From Sipunculus nudus (Eukaryota > Annelida > Sipuncula > Golfingiida > Sipunculidae), in the NCBI GenBank assembly GCA_026874595.1, contig CM049319.1:55415417-55479416 (forward strand): a stretch of 64,000 nt of DNA, in the 5' to 3' direction. The first letter of the stretch is position 1, and each line of letters opens with the position of its first letter. The position numbers and the translations under genes were made by a program. The notes under the pieces are model-generated. The model made no database searches and had not been told where the DNA came from. It saw nothing but the letters and a program-made list of their open reading frames with translations. Positions 34,369-46,677 of the stretch are shown here, in pieces.

Positions 34369-35380
34369 TTATTTAAGTACCCTTGTCTCGGTAAAAAACA
34401 CTTATTTTAAGTGAGCACAGTGTATATGATCTCAAAGGGTAGATGTCAGGGTCCCGATTACTTAGTGCGAATACTCCATACCTTGAATATATAAACATAA
34501 ACATCTCTGCTTAAGCTGATACAATTCATGCCATAGACCGTGGGCCTAAGTGGAAACAACTTGGTAAAAATACGAAGTATATGAGGCAAATGCAGAAAAC
34601 AACCAACAATTGAGGCGTTTGGCGCATATTGAATAAAACAAGTGTATTATAAAACACAGGGTTTTAAGCAGCTCCCATGTGTCTGGCAACATGTCAACAC
34701 TGTTCTTCGTGTTCGCTGTATAGAAGCTTTATTTGGCACACGTACGGTATTTTTGAAATAAAACACCCGAACAACGTGCCAGTCAATGCAACAAGGATGC
34801 TAACACAGCGCTGCACGTTTATAACAATGTATCTGTTTTATTCGATAAATTACCACTTTTTGACTTAATACAACACTCTAATTCCGAAAGAAGAATACCA
34901 AGGACTCAATTAGATGAAAGTTTTCCTGAATAAGAAGAATCATTGTCAGAAAATAATGGAAATATTCATATTCATGCTTAAGATTTTCCTCAGTTATACT
35001 GGACTGATTTTATTTTCCATTTTGCATGAGTTTGAAATACAAGCATAATGTTCACATATAGGGAAAATGTTATTTTGTGAGACAAGCCAAACACAGAAAC
35101 GACCTCGAACTGAGAATAAGTGACCTGCATAGTCCCTTGGCTTAAGGAAAAGGCAATTGCAACTCGTTTTATAGAGGGATATAATCTTACTTTCATCGTG
35201 GAAATGGGAAGACAAACTACAGCGTAGATACGATATCATGGAAAGTTGGTATCTACCTTTATTTAAGTTAATTAACCATTGTGACGTCATCAACGGGAAG
35301 TAAAGTGTTATTATCCTGACAGAATGAGACTTATAATCTGCTTGATCGCGCAAAAGGATGTGCACACTACACAACATGAA
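34369..35380. other. No gene recognised
   Basis: The minus frame 34994-35398 (134 codons) begins inside the neighbouring MITE and has no recognisable domain, so it is not supported as a gene. Confidence 0.45.
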
Positions 35381-35526
35381 TACAGTGGAACCCCACAATT
35401 ACGACCACCTTGGGGACTGACCAAAGTGGTCGTAATTTGGGGGTTGTCGTATTTGTGAAACTCTAAGTTACCTGAATCGTGTATTTAGGACCAGGAAAAG
35501 TGGTCGCAAGGCGGGGTTCCACTGTA
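35381..35526. mobile_element. pogo-like MITE
   Basis: TA-CAGTGGAACCCC at the left (35381-35394) is exactly mirrored by GGGGTTCCACTG-TA at the right (35513-35526), a 142-bp element flanked by the TA target dinucleotide. Inside, AAAGTGGTCG appears twice, once at each side. CAGTGGAACCCC with TA target is characteristic of pogo/Tigger-type MITEs. No transposase is present. Confidence 0.9.
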
Positions 35527-38500
35527 GTTAAAAAGGGAAAGGTGTATAAGGTCCGTTTGCCAGAACAAAGTAGGAACCTGTTTGACTTGATAAGAAACAA
35601 TTATTATTAATCATTGTTTTTTTACAACTGGAATACAATTGAGTTGTAGAGAATAAATATAACAATTTCTTTTCCAGTTACTTTTTAAAGAACCAATTTA
35701 GAAAAACCCACTAACATGAGCTTGGCCTAGGAGGCTTAGTACTTCAAAGTTGCAACGTATTTTGAATGACTTTTTTTTCAAATTTACTTCTGCTTTAGAT
35801 GCATGAAAATTATCATTTGCACTATTCTGTATGTTTATTTGTATATGTTGGTCCGTTTTATTTCGAATGAATTTTTGATCCGTTTGTTTGAAATAATACA
35901 TGTCATACTGAAAAGCTACCTTGCATTTAGACGCAGGATCAGAAACAAAATCTATTTCATCCACTGTAACTTTGAACCAAAGGCAATTGTTGCTTTGAGT
36001 GATTTTTAAAGTAAAGCTTCTATGAGGAGTTACATTATATAAAAATGAATTCTGAATTCAACCTAAGCAGCTGCGAATGACGAATGAAAAAGAAAACCTG
36101 AAGGATCCAAAGGACCAACAAGTAGGCTGCACCAGCTGAAAAAAAATCCGAAACAATGAACACCAACTTGAATGGATAAGAGTTTTAAGTATCAAACACT
36201 TATAGAAGTTAATATTGTTTTACCCAAATATGCTTTAATAAAATCAAAAGCCAGAATCTTACTTACAGTTGCGGACTTATTACGTTTGGACATCCGTTCG
36301 GTTTATTATTCGCCGACAAACCTCCGGAGGCGGTCATTTTCCGTGACACCTGGACGTCATGTATTATTTCCCAGTATTCACTATTTCCGCCTTGATACCT
36401 CGTTTTGGGTCTTTACACCGTGGGTGAATTGTTTCTAATAAACAGTGGATCTGCTAAGACTTCCCAAGAGAGTTATAATTTCTGACGTGACATCCATCTT
36501 CATTGTTTTGTCCGGGGTGTCGGCTACTCGACTTCTGTTTAAATTAACCTCTAGTGACGGCGCTCCCAATCCAAGACGGCGAGACCATCAATAAGCCCAG
36601 ATGGAAAACCTGCGTGGATATGGCCTATATCCCATAATAAAACTATACATAAACAGTACACACGATATCTTGAGTAGAACTGCACTTTATATGTTACTCT
36701 TCTTTGGTGCAGTGATGACAATCTCACTTCGAGACCTTAGCTTGACAGAATATGCAGGTGATAGTAACATCCAAGCACGATAAATAACTCTGAGTATTGA
36801 ATATGAGTGCGCTTTCCATGCAATCGGAGGTTTTGCTCAATTATTATATTTCAATTCGTTTAATACCTCTCTTCTTCCAAGTTGGTGTTTGGGTCGACTT
36901 TCCTAAGCTTCTTTCGCAGTGATTTTTTTATCATCAAATGATAAGTATATCCCAGATGCCAGAGCAAATTATATGTCGTCTGGGGGAATTGCTTTTGAAT
37001 CAATGATGCGTTAACGTTTCAATCATGTATCCTCACGGGCTCAACGGAGAAAAATATGAATCCACAGATGCTGGAAATTCCATCTCGTGCGAACAAAGTG
37101 ATTCTGTGATGCATGGTCGATTTGGATGCATCTGCAATCACCATGGCAACCCAGTGTCTGATTAGGGAGCCAAGAATCTCGTTACTTGGTAGAATAACAC
37201 GCACAAGTCTCGCGGGAATTGAGGAGCACCAGTGTGTTCCGTCGTTGGAGTAAGCTTGTGAGACCCTTTGTAACCGTAACGGGGTGTATTTATCATTCGT
37301 CTTTCAAATCATGAGATTCCCCGGAACCTGAAAGAAAAAGAAACATCATGACCGCATTTTCTTGTTTCTATCCCGATAAAACATGACTTGATGCATTCTA
37401 TACTTTCAGGGTTTTGCCAAACAGAAACTTCTGTCTGTTTGAACAATTCCATGGCTCCTGTTATTTCAAAGACATTTGATTTATTTTCTTGTCTTTCTTC
37501 TCCCTAAAGACAGCCTAGATGTTGTAAATTCTCTACCTACATTGACACTGTTCACCGCTATTGGCGTTCAGGCGCCGACGAAGAGCCACGAACCGATATA
37601 CATCAATTGACACACTTGCTGCGCCGTGGCTCCAGATCCATTTCATGGAAGAAGTGAATAATAAACAACATGAAATAATACGTTTCTTGGAAATTATGAT
37701 GGTAGGAAGACTTTGCAACACAGCTGAACCATTTGTAACAAGTTGACGGTCTGTAAAGTGTTCAACTCTGTCAGAATATCAAGAGAGGACATATCAACAC
37801 CAAAGATTAATAAATATATATGACTGAAGAAGTATGAGAGATGCAATTGTGCCAATTATTTTCAATGGAAAAGATCATTTAATTTTCACATAACTATATG
37901 TTATTTAATATTCATGCAATTTACTAAAGAAATGTTATACTTACAAGGACAATTAAAGAGAAAAATTCTTTCACATTATTTCGTTTATCTAATTAGATGT
38001 GTGGAATAAAAGACATTCCAAATAATTTAGGATCCCACTGATCTAGATGTGCTTATCGATAATAAGGAAAGAATTATATTTCTGTAAAACAGCTGTGAAA
38101 CTTGGTCATTCCTTCTCGTGCTTTGATGAATGCTGTGTAAATGGTGACGTAACGTTTTCGTAAATTCAATACCTATTAAAAAATTGCTACCAAACTTGCC
38201 ACTGCACTCCATCATTATAAATAGAACATGTTTGTAAAATTTTCTGCACGAGTAAATTACAAAATTTTGCATTGAAATGTTGGGAATTTGGGATGTTGGG
38301 AAAAATTAATTTAACCTTTTGTCTTTATCCCTTGTGGATAAATGGAAATGGATTATTAAAATCTGAAAAAAATCGCACCCTTTTTGAGCCCTCTGACCTT
38401 GAAAAAAAGGCCAAATGTAACTTAAACATGGTGACCTTGTTTAGTAATAGGATTATGCCAAGGAACATCTAGAGTATTAATGGAATCTGATAAAAATGTT

Positions 38501-39155
38501 CAAAGATGAATACCCAAAACAAATATCTCCAACTTGGGATAGGTGGAAATAATTAAGTATGGTAATGTAATTAGTTTCTAGAGCACGATTACCATAATAC
38601 AGTCTCTCTAGATTTGTACCAGGCTTGATTACTTCTGTAACGATGGCGATGTGCCTGGAGTCACCTGACTTGTGAGTGTCATGCCAGAACATGGCATGAC
38701 CACGCATGCCTTCAAAAGGAGTCAGAAGTATTAATCCTAGTTAGAGGTTACGGAGATGACTTTTTTTTAAGGCAAATCAGCCTTCCGCATGATACAACTG
38801 TCGCTTTCACCACATCCAGGACGCTTAAGAGAGCATACCCAGCAAAACCCCTGATTTGAAATCTGATGTTGTTTAAAATTCATATAAGGACCCACATGTA
38901 TACATTACCTTAGACCTGGCACAGTGTTGTTTCTGATGGTATATATAAATTTTTATGTTTTCATTCATCTAAATGAAGTTTTAACATTACTAATAATTTA
39001 AGGTAAGCTTTTTTCAAGCACCAAATAGCAGTAAAACCAGATAAGCCATTGTTATAGTAGTAACTTTGATAAGCGATTTTGGTTTATCTGTATATACACA
39101 TATATATCTGTTTGTGACAAAACATGTTCTAAATATGACAAAACTCATTCACTAT
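35527..39155. other. Gene-poor interval
   Basis: Short frames only. The open minus-strand stretch 37019-37300 (about 95 codons including upstream in-frame sequence) has a few hydrophobic blocks but no convincing domain. The frame 36601-36783 starts with ATG after CpG-richer sequence but is short and unrecognised. Confidence 0.4.

Positions 39156-39157
<2 letters not shown>

Positions 39158-39206
<49 letters not shown>
39158..39206. repeat. (TA)n microsatellite
   Basis: 49 bases of alternating TA. Confidence 0.97.
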
Positions 39207-39209
<3 letters not shown>

Positions 39210-40019
39210 ACCGTTCAATCTTGAACGCGAGTGCTGGGGTGGTAAACGCTCTCAAAAGTTATGTCAATATTAGAAATACACAAGCGCGCGTCACGCGTCA
39301 AATATCACAACAGGAGCGAATGCCGACGCGTAAAGCTTTTCGGGCGCGTTAGCCTGTTTTGTTTCAGATAAATAGACTGACGCGACTTTTTCCAAATTAG
39401 ACGCTTGATGCGTTTATTGTGTTTTGGGCTAATTAAACGCCCGGTCACACAATCCCACGATCACCTATGATCACCTATTACTTCTTGGTCATAACTACTC
39501 TTTGCCGATCAACTACGAATTGTCTTAAAAAAGTTGGCCTTGAAGCTACGTTACGAACGTTAAAAGTTGGACGGTGCAGTTTTAGGGTCTTGTCTGACTT
39601 CATGTATACCGCAATACTGCCTCGTATCTCCCCACTGCTCGTGAGATTACTACCAACCGATTGTTGAACTAGAAGCTGTGCTGTGCGATAACTACCGCGT
39701 GGTCGTACGATAACTATCGAGTGATCCTGTCCTTTCTGATAATAACATTGCGAGTAAACTTAGGAGGATAGCTAATTGTGAACCTTCGAATTTCCTAACA
39801 TACGCAGCAACAGTATCCAAAAATACCCTTTTTAAAAAAAAAATTCCATAATTTTGGAAGGGAATTCCCCGTCCAAAACACTCCCTCACGCAAGTGAACG
39901 TTCAGTTCACCATGTATAGATTATATATTGCCATGGATGATGAAACATTTCACATATCAAATTTCATGTAAATAAATTGCATGGTTCAAATTTCATAGTG
40001 TTCACAAAAAGAACATATT

Positions 40020-40260
40020 TCGGCCTAACTGACCTTGACGGTGAAGGTCAAGGTCACGGGCTTTCAAACTCTGGTAGAAACGACTTAAATTTCAAATTTC
40101 ATTAAAAAATTTGAGTGGTTCAAAATTTATCGCGTTCAGATGAAATGACACAGACGACGCCGACGACTGCAGATGACGACGACGAAAGACCAAACACTAT
40201 ATGTCCCCCCCCCTCTTGTCCCCCACATGGGTGGGGAGACAAAATAACATGCACACTTGT
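40020..40260. repeat. Repeat-like segment with TCAAGGTCA half-sites and a GACGAC run
   Basis: TGACCTTGAC (40030) is followed four bases later by AAGGTCAAGGTCA. Both are monomeric nuclear-receptor (ERR/SF-1/ROR type) response-element words. Downstream comes an ACGACGCCGACGACTG and GACGACGACGAAAGACC run and a C tract (about 40206-40212). The composition is unlike the AT-rich flanks and suggests a transposable-element fragment. Evidence is compositional only. Confidence 0.4.
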
Positions 40261-40772
40261 TTTACCTGGATATTCCTCATCGTGAACTGTCCTGCCAGGT
40301 ACACGGGGCCCGCTGTAGATTAATTGTTGGACATGTGTTTAAATTTAAGCTGGAAGCAAAATTAAGGGTACGTTTAGCGGACCAATCAGTGTTTTATTTA
40401 ATACAGTTACTGTGTTCATACATTATATTGGCAAAGGAACGATATGGATTTTCCCCCCACAAATAATAAGGTTTTTTTTTTTTACTGGAGGCCGACTTCC
40501 GAAAATAATGTGACCCACCGCTCCAACCAGTATTGAAATATGAAACAGGAATTATCTGAAATAAACTGTTTTTTCTTCAAAGGCAAGTGCTCAAAGGCAA
40601 TAGCCCATTCATTGTCTTTAGAACATTTTTATTAAAACATCAACCTACATGTGCCATATACAACTAAAAGGACAGTTTAGCTCATCTGATTTCTTCCATA
40701 TGATAAGACTGGTTCAGATTTGTATGGATTTTGTGTACATTGTTTTTTATAATGTACACATAATTTTGCGTG
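40261..40772. other. No gene seen
   Basis: A short hairpin GTGTACATT/AATGTACAC lies at about 40734-40759, just outside the detectable homology of the Helitron-like copy. No gene is recognised. Confidence 0.4.
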
Positions 40773-41606
40773 GTTTTTACTGACTTGCACTGAGGTTAGA
40801 CCGAGCACAGCCGAACTGCCTTCGGCAATGGCCGGAAAGCGTGCATCGTGGTCACCCAGCCTCAGACTATTGTTCATATGAATAACGCTTGCTTTCAGTG
40901 AGGAATTTGAGCATGTCGGGCATGACATTTGAACGAGGCTTTCACCCACGCGCGTGGTCAGTAAAAGAGAAAAACACGTTTCTAGCTTTATAAATTGGAG
41001 AGTTCAACCAAGGAGGATTAATGACAAAACCCTCATTAAAGTCCAAATTTCAGGAACAGGGATGGGTAGGGGATGGGGTGGGTTTGAGTGGTGGCGGGGG
41101 TTTAAGGCCTGAAATTGTGTCTGATACGAAGAAAAAAAAGGTTGCGGTGGCTGAAAATGGGATACGGACCCTCTGCATGGAGTCCGCTTCTGCTACTTAC
41201 GAGGTATGCATAATTTTGTTTCTTTCTTCAGAAACAATTCCTTGCAACGTACATTTAATAAATCTTTCATGTGTTCCTCACATCAACTTTATCTTTATAC
41301 GTCAAACGATAGAATTCAGTCAAATATAATCGAAAACCTGAATGTCCCTGCGTCTCATTTCGGTTCGCAATGTAAACATCATTACTGACCAGATCTTCAA
41401 GGTAAACATACCGGGGTATGAATTTCTTGCCACGAGCACAGTGCAACAAAATAAATGTAAAAATTATTTATATATATATATATATATATCTTATTGAGAA
41501 GTTTTCCCACTGAAATCCTATATTTTGTATTTTAGAAAAAATGAGCCAATATTTCACATCTCCCCAACCCCGGTAATAAGCCCGGTATACCGGGTTTATC
41601 AGCTAG
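40773..41606 (+). mobile_element. Non-autonomous Helitron-like element, copy 2
   Basis: Plus-strand copy of the element at 4454-5317, with high identity in long stretches (for example around 41370-41440) and short indels elsewhere. It ends with CCCGGTATACCGGG (41581-41594), the 8 bases TTTATCAG and CTAG (41603-41606), followed by T. The perfectly conserved palindrome and identical CTAG distance in both copies support a real 3' terminus. A TA tract (41469-41489) is present in this copy only. No replication protein is encoded. Confidence 0.68.
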
Positions 41607-42385
41607 TCTAATATATATCAGAAGCTGTTTAGGATATTATCCAACAAGTGTCTGTCGAATTATATTGTTAACTTCGCATTTGAACTTACATTTTCACTTG
41701 GTGAGATTCTTTCTTGCAAGATATGTTTGTTGTTGGTAGATTTATTTGTTTATTAGCAGGAATAACCAACTGATTTTCACATGTATGTGCAAAGGGGTAG
41801 GGCACAGGCAAGTGAAGTTTCCAAGACATTTTATTTCGAATCTATGAGTTTTTGACATGGTGCAGGTGTGCGCTTATTGTGTACCCATTCAGATATACAG
41901 TTATCTTGATAAACTTTCAAACACTAGCTATCTCTAACCTTTGATATGTTCCTGACCCAGTTTCGGTTATGTTGGAGACACCAGTAAATTTTAAAATTGT
42001 TTATTGGATCAAGGTTGATTTGGTGTCAGAAATAATACCAGTTCTATGTCCTGGTTGTCTTGCCTGTTCTCAATATTTGTCCCAAAACTGTCAGATCTTT
42101 TTGTGGGCAAGAAGAATAAAATGTCAAATAAATAAGATTGCAGGCATTCACGTAGCTGGGAAGGCCTGGACGAAAGACATATAGACTGTGAACTATGGAT
42201 GTGTGCTATTGATGATACCGAGTAATTGAATATATTCCATCTGACCAAAGATGGTCTCCCTGCCCTGAGAGGCCGATATATTGGCTAAGGTACAGAAAGG
42301 CAGATGTGACACAGCGCTGAAGTTGATAGGAAGCTTTAACAAATTAAAATTGCATGCGCATCAGAGGCCGCGTTTCTATTCAAAA
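41607..42385. other. No gene seen
   Basis: Unique AT-rich sequence with frames of up to 79 codons and no recognisable protein. Confidence 0.45.
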
Positions 42386-42389
42386 CGAC

Positions 42390-42640
42390 TCATTTCGAGT
42401 TTGATATTGTTAGGACGGCCGGGACTACTTGTTTCAACTGTAAAACTTCAAAATATTTTGTTTAAATTATATGTTTTCATTTCACATGCGCATGCTTGCA
42501 AAATATAATTTATTTCGTTATATCATTACCAGAAACACCCCAATATTTGCCTTGAACTGTTTTTATCAAACATGTATGAACGCCCTACAATGTCCAGTTT
42601 GACCTTTACACTACAATTATTACTTTTGCCGCTAGTCTCT
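42390..42640 (+). repeat. Ancient dispersed repeat, copy 2
   Basis: Counterpart of 1740-2005: GGACGGCCGGGACTACTTGT near 42411, then ACACTACAATTATTACTTTT and GCCGCTAGTCT near 42609-42640, in the same order and orientation. Confidence 0.45.
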
Positions 42641-44795
42641 GAAGAAGCCCGGTGCATTTTGTGCATGGAATTCAATGGCCACAAACCTACTTAACAGCAG
42701 AGTCGCATTCTTTTGAAAATGTCTATGAAAGTATTGACCATGAACTAACAATAACGCTGACGCTCAAGACTGATAAACTGGTCCACTGCATTTATGCTGT
42801 TTGTACTGTCCGAATGGACCATTGATTGATTTTATAAAACAAGAGCACGGTAATGATAGCGCACACATCTGCCCGATTTCTTTTCCCGGGTAAAATGAAT
42901 ACACGATCTTGCGGTATGATCGTCGGTAGTGTCAGAGTTTTGTCGAATGAAAACAGATTTTGTAATTTTTAAATCTACATTTTGTACGGACAGTTTTCTC
43001 CCTCTCTGGGGACCCTGCATTGTTAGCTTTACAGAAACGTATCCACGCTGTACGTATATGCAACGTTTATCCCCCATTTCATTTTACGCAACAATGAAAG
43101 GAAACTCATGAAATTTGTTAGGGCATTTTGGGAATTGGAAAATTAAGAATCGATTATTATATTTTTTTTTATTTAGAAGGTCCTCAAGAAAAATTCACAA
43201 ATGTACAGCCACTTATACATGAATAGTAGACATGAGAGGAGGCTTGCATTCAGTAGAATGCAGATTTCTAGTTATCATATTGAAACCACGCCAGAAGCCT
43301 AGCCACGAATTATTCTTGGAGTTCTTTGTTTGTTTAATAAGGCAGTTTTTTTCAGCCACTGACATTAACACAGATCACCCTTATTTATAGGATAATCAAA
43401 TAATTTCCACTACAGATAAATGATCTCATTAGAGCCAATTAAAACTCAAGAGAATTTAATTGCATTTTGAATATTTAACTCATTGTGTTAACAAGCTAAT
43501 GATCAATAAAGAGAAGCGACCAGGCCGGCCAAAATGGGTCCACGCAACGATTAAAGGGATGCCATTTTTTTGGCATCTGAAATTTGAACCCACCTTGATA
43601 ATCGTGCATATCTGAACATAATTGACAAATGTTCACGTAGCCAGTCTATTGTCTTAATGATATCAGTGATCCGGAGATGATAAAGTGTTATTTTCATCCC
43701 AAGGTGGCTTTCCTTAATTCATCTTGACTGTCCATTCATCGCAAGGACAATAAGAACTGTCGGCTCTTTGAACTTTTTCCAAAATTAACACTTTACCCAG
43801 GGGCCTAATAAAGCCCACCGGAAATGACTTAATCGTACAGAACTTCCTACTTTGAAGATGTTCTTTTATCGAAGAATTTGTCCGTTTCAGAATCCATGAA
43901 CGGTCTTTCTTTTAAGGTTCAATAATGGAGATTGGTTCCATAAAATAACCATAAATATCTCTGGGACCGGTAATGAAATTATTTTTATTCTTCTCCACAA
44001 CATGTGACCTTTTTTTTATTCAGCTGATCATTCTAACCTTCTGCTGTTTCTGTTTTTTTATTCGAAATGAACATGTAAGTATACACCCATAGTTTACTTT
44101 ATTTTTCTTTTTTAAGGTTAACGTTTTATTCGTCTTACGAATAGTCCCTTTTCGTACGTAAAATCGGTTCAAATTGCCCATTGTATTTTTTAATGTTTCT
44201 TTTTTAAATCCAGTTTGATGACACATGACAGTTTGTACCAACTTTATCGTTTGAAAATGAGGAAAAACTTATGTTCCGGTAACGACGAGGTTTTTGACAC
44301 TTTTTCGTCTAGTGCTAAAAAGTTCTGCGTATTTTTTTTCATAATTAAAATTTTTTCCCTCTAAATAATACGATTAATATCTATATGCATTACGCAGAGG
44401 TATTCATTTGGACCTGCAATTATAAGAAAAATTGTATAAACAAATGACAACCGATATAATAATCGATTAATGGGTACAATGCTCATTCCGGATGAATGTA
44501 TATTTTCAAAAAAAAATGTTGGATTTCCACCAGTGTTGGCTTATTCGAATGCTGAGGGTGAGGGTTAAACAATTCAGGGAAAAACCAAATCAAATCAGTC
44601 ACATTCAATATTTGAAGAAACATTCAAACTCTTATTGTTTTATATTCCATTCATTAAAAATGGATTGTAAAATGGCTAAGCTAACCTATTGAAAAAAAAC
44701 TCTACATTCCATGGCAGCGGTTTGTAGTCTGTATGGGTGGAGGAAACAACCAGGTGAAAATCACCGACATTGAATGGGCCACTACAAACCCACCC
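42641..44795. other. No gene seen
   Basis: AT-rich sequence with poly-T runs; no recognisable feature. Confidence 0.45.
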
Positions 44796-44798
44796 ACC

Positions 44799-44823
44799 GG
44801 GGGGGGGGGGGGGGGGGGGGGGG
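44799..44823. repeat. Poly-G tract
   Basis: 25 consecutive G residues, the longest G run in the window. Confidence 0.98.
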
Positions 44824-46670
44824 TGGACACCAGTCGCGCTTGAAGGGTTTCAAATACATAATTTTGTCTTTTTCCTCCTTGTTTTGAACGTTTTTTATTA
44901 AAACGGTTAGGAAACATTTTAACCCAACACCTGAACAAGCCGTTAAAAGGATTGGTTTGAGCGGTAGGGAAACATGTTGTCAAGAGAACATAAAACACTG
45001 ACCCTTGTTTCGGTCGAGATTTACTTCTTGGTACATATGTAACCATTATTTTGATTAATTTCTGTGATGGTTAGTGATGAAAGAGTATTGTAAAGTCCTG
45101 AAACTGTAATAAATTTCGGTGTATTGAAACAGTGATAACAATTGGGTTGTATCGATACATCAATATACCGACACATATCGATTCAGCACGTCGATACGGT
45201 TTCCGATACGCTTTCCTTGCTTTATGGTCGTAGCCATGAAAAGCAATGTCTGTTAACTATTTCTACAGCTTAAGCTACTTTTATTTTTTAATGCTGACCT
45301 TTTATGTTCACATGCATTAATTATATAGGGACTAAATGAGTAATGTATGTACACTTACCATTATTTTTAATAAATAAGCCGGCGCAGGTCAGCGATGATG
45401 GAGGAATATTACGAACGGTGTTTGTTTAAAAAGAAACAACAACCGAGCTATTAATCAGAAAACGACACAAAGAAAAAATGAGGCAATAAGTATCGAATAT
45501 CGCTTTAAGTGTGGTAATTGCATTAGGTATTACACATGAATGGGCTGGCCGATACCCAGCCCTTGGTAACAATAAATAAGCTAAATACAGACAGCGACGA
45601 CATAGGACCACGCTTCAACATATACAAACTAGAAGAGAAATGAAAAGATCCGGTGTCCACCCCCGTAGCAAAAAGTTGAATATAAAAGCGTGAAACGTAA
45701 ATGCCAAACTGTCGCCAATAAAACAATTCAGCGGCAGAGACATGGAAGAGAAGTTCCTATGACCACGCGTGAATGACCTTTACATGGAAGCAATAATCTC
45801 AAAACCTCACCTAAAAAATCGCGTCACGTCAGCTAGAACGTCATCTAGCGCTTCTGATCCTTAGTATCTCAGCCGTTATAGTCGACAGTAAAGGCAGATG
45901 ACCGTAAAATCAGAACTATGAGCGAAGAAGGCGAGGCGTTGGTCCCCGCATACAGATGGACTGTTTAGCGGGTGCTTTTGCCGGTATTGGCTCAGCACGC
46001 GGACAATCAGAAACCCAAGGACTTGTCAGCCTGGTTTGTCCGCCTACGATAAGACTCGGTGATTATGAACGTCCAGACTGAAACATAACGTATAGCCCAG
46101 ACGTGAATATAAAAGAATTATCTATAAACAATCCCCTTGTTCTCAGCTTTTCTTTCTTTTTTTTGTCTTGGCATTTTGTCATGTCATTAATCTGCTCGCC
46201 TATTTGTCTGGCCACTGTAGGCCAAGACAGATACATGATGTTCAGTGGGAAGAAGCGTTGAACAGAATAAAAAATCACGTATTTCACAATTTTCCTTTTT
46301 TCCTCGTCCAATATTTTCGCTGTTATTGTTGAGACCAATTCTATTATACTTGTTCCAGATCACATCTTCCCAAGCAGAGACTTTATGTACTTTATGTACA
46401 TAATTTGACTGGCATTCCGGTATAAAAATAAAAGACTGCTTGTTTCAGTATACATAATAAATGTTAAGATTTACGAGCGTCATCTGCAGAAATTTTTCGA
46501 TCTCCACATGTTTGATGAAACAGAGACAACATGACCATTGAATACAACATTAAAAATGCTTTCATATTTGATAATCAACTCCAGTCAGGTTTTTATCTTA
46601 CTTTTGTCCCTCTTGTGTCCTTGGTCGAGCTGAGAGAGCCATGACGCTTTCTCCGATTGTTGCTTGAAAA
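44824..46670. other. No gene recognised
   Basis: A patch near 45145-45215 is rich in CGATAC/ATCGAT words (degenerate short repeat). The stretch 45800-46060 is CpG-richer than its surroundings but has no recognisable open frame. Confidence 0.4.
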
Positions 46671-46677
46671 CAAAGCT

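Noticed and set aside
34994-35398. 134-codon minus-strand frame
   Set aside because: It starts inside a MITE terminus and shows no domain; chance frame.
37019-37300. Minus-strand open stretch with a YSNDGTHW phrase, reminiscent of a discoidin (F5/8 C) domain
   Set aside because: One short phrase only; the rest does not follow the domain pattern and no splice borders are convincing.
45145-45215. Degenerate CGATAC/ATCGAT words as a possible satellite
   Set aside because: Too short and irregular to define a unit.
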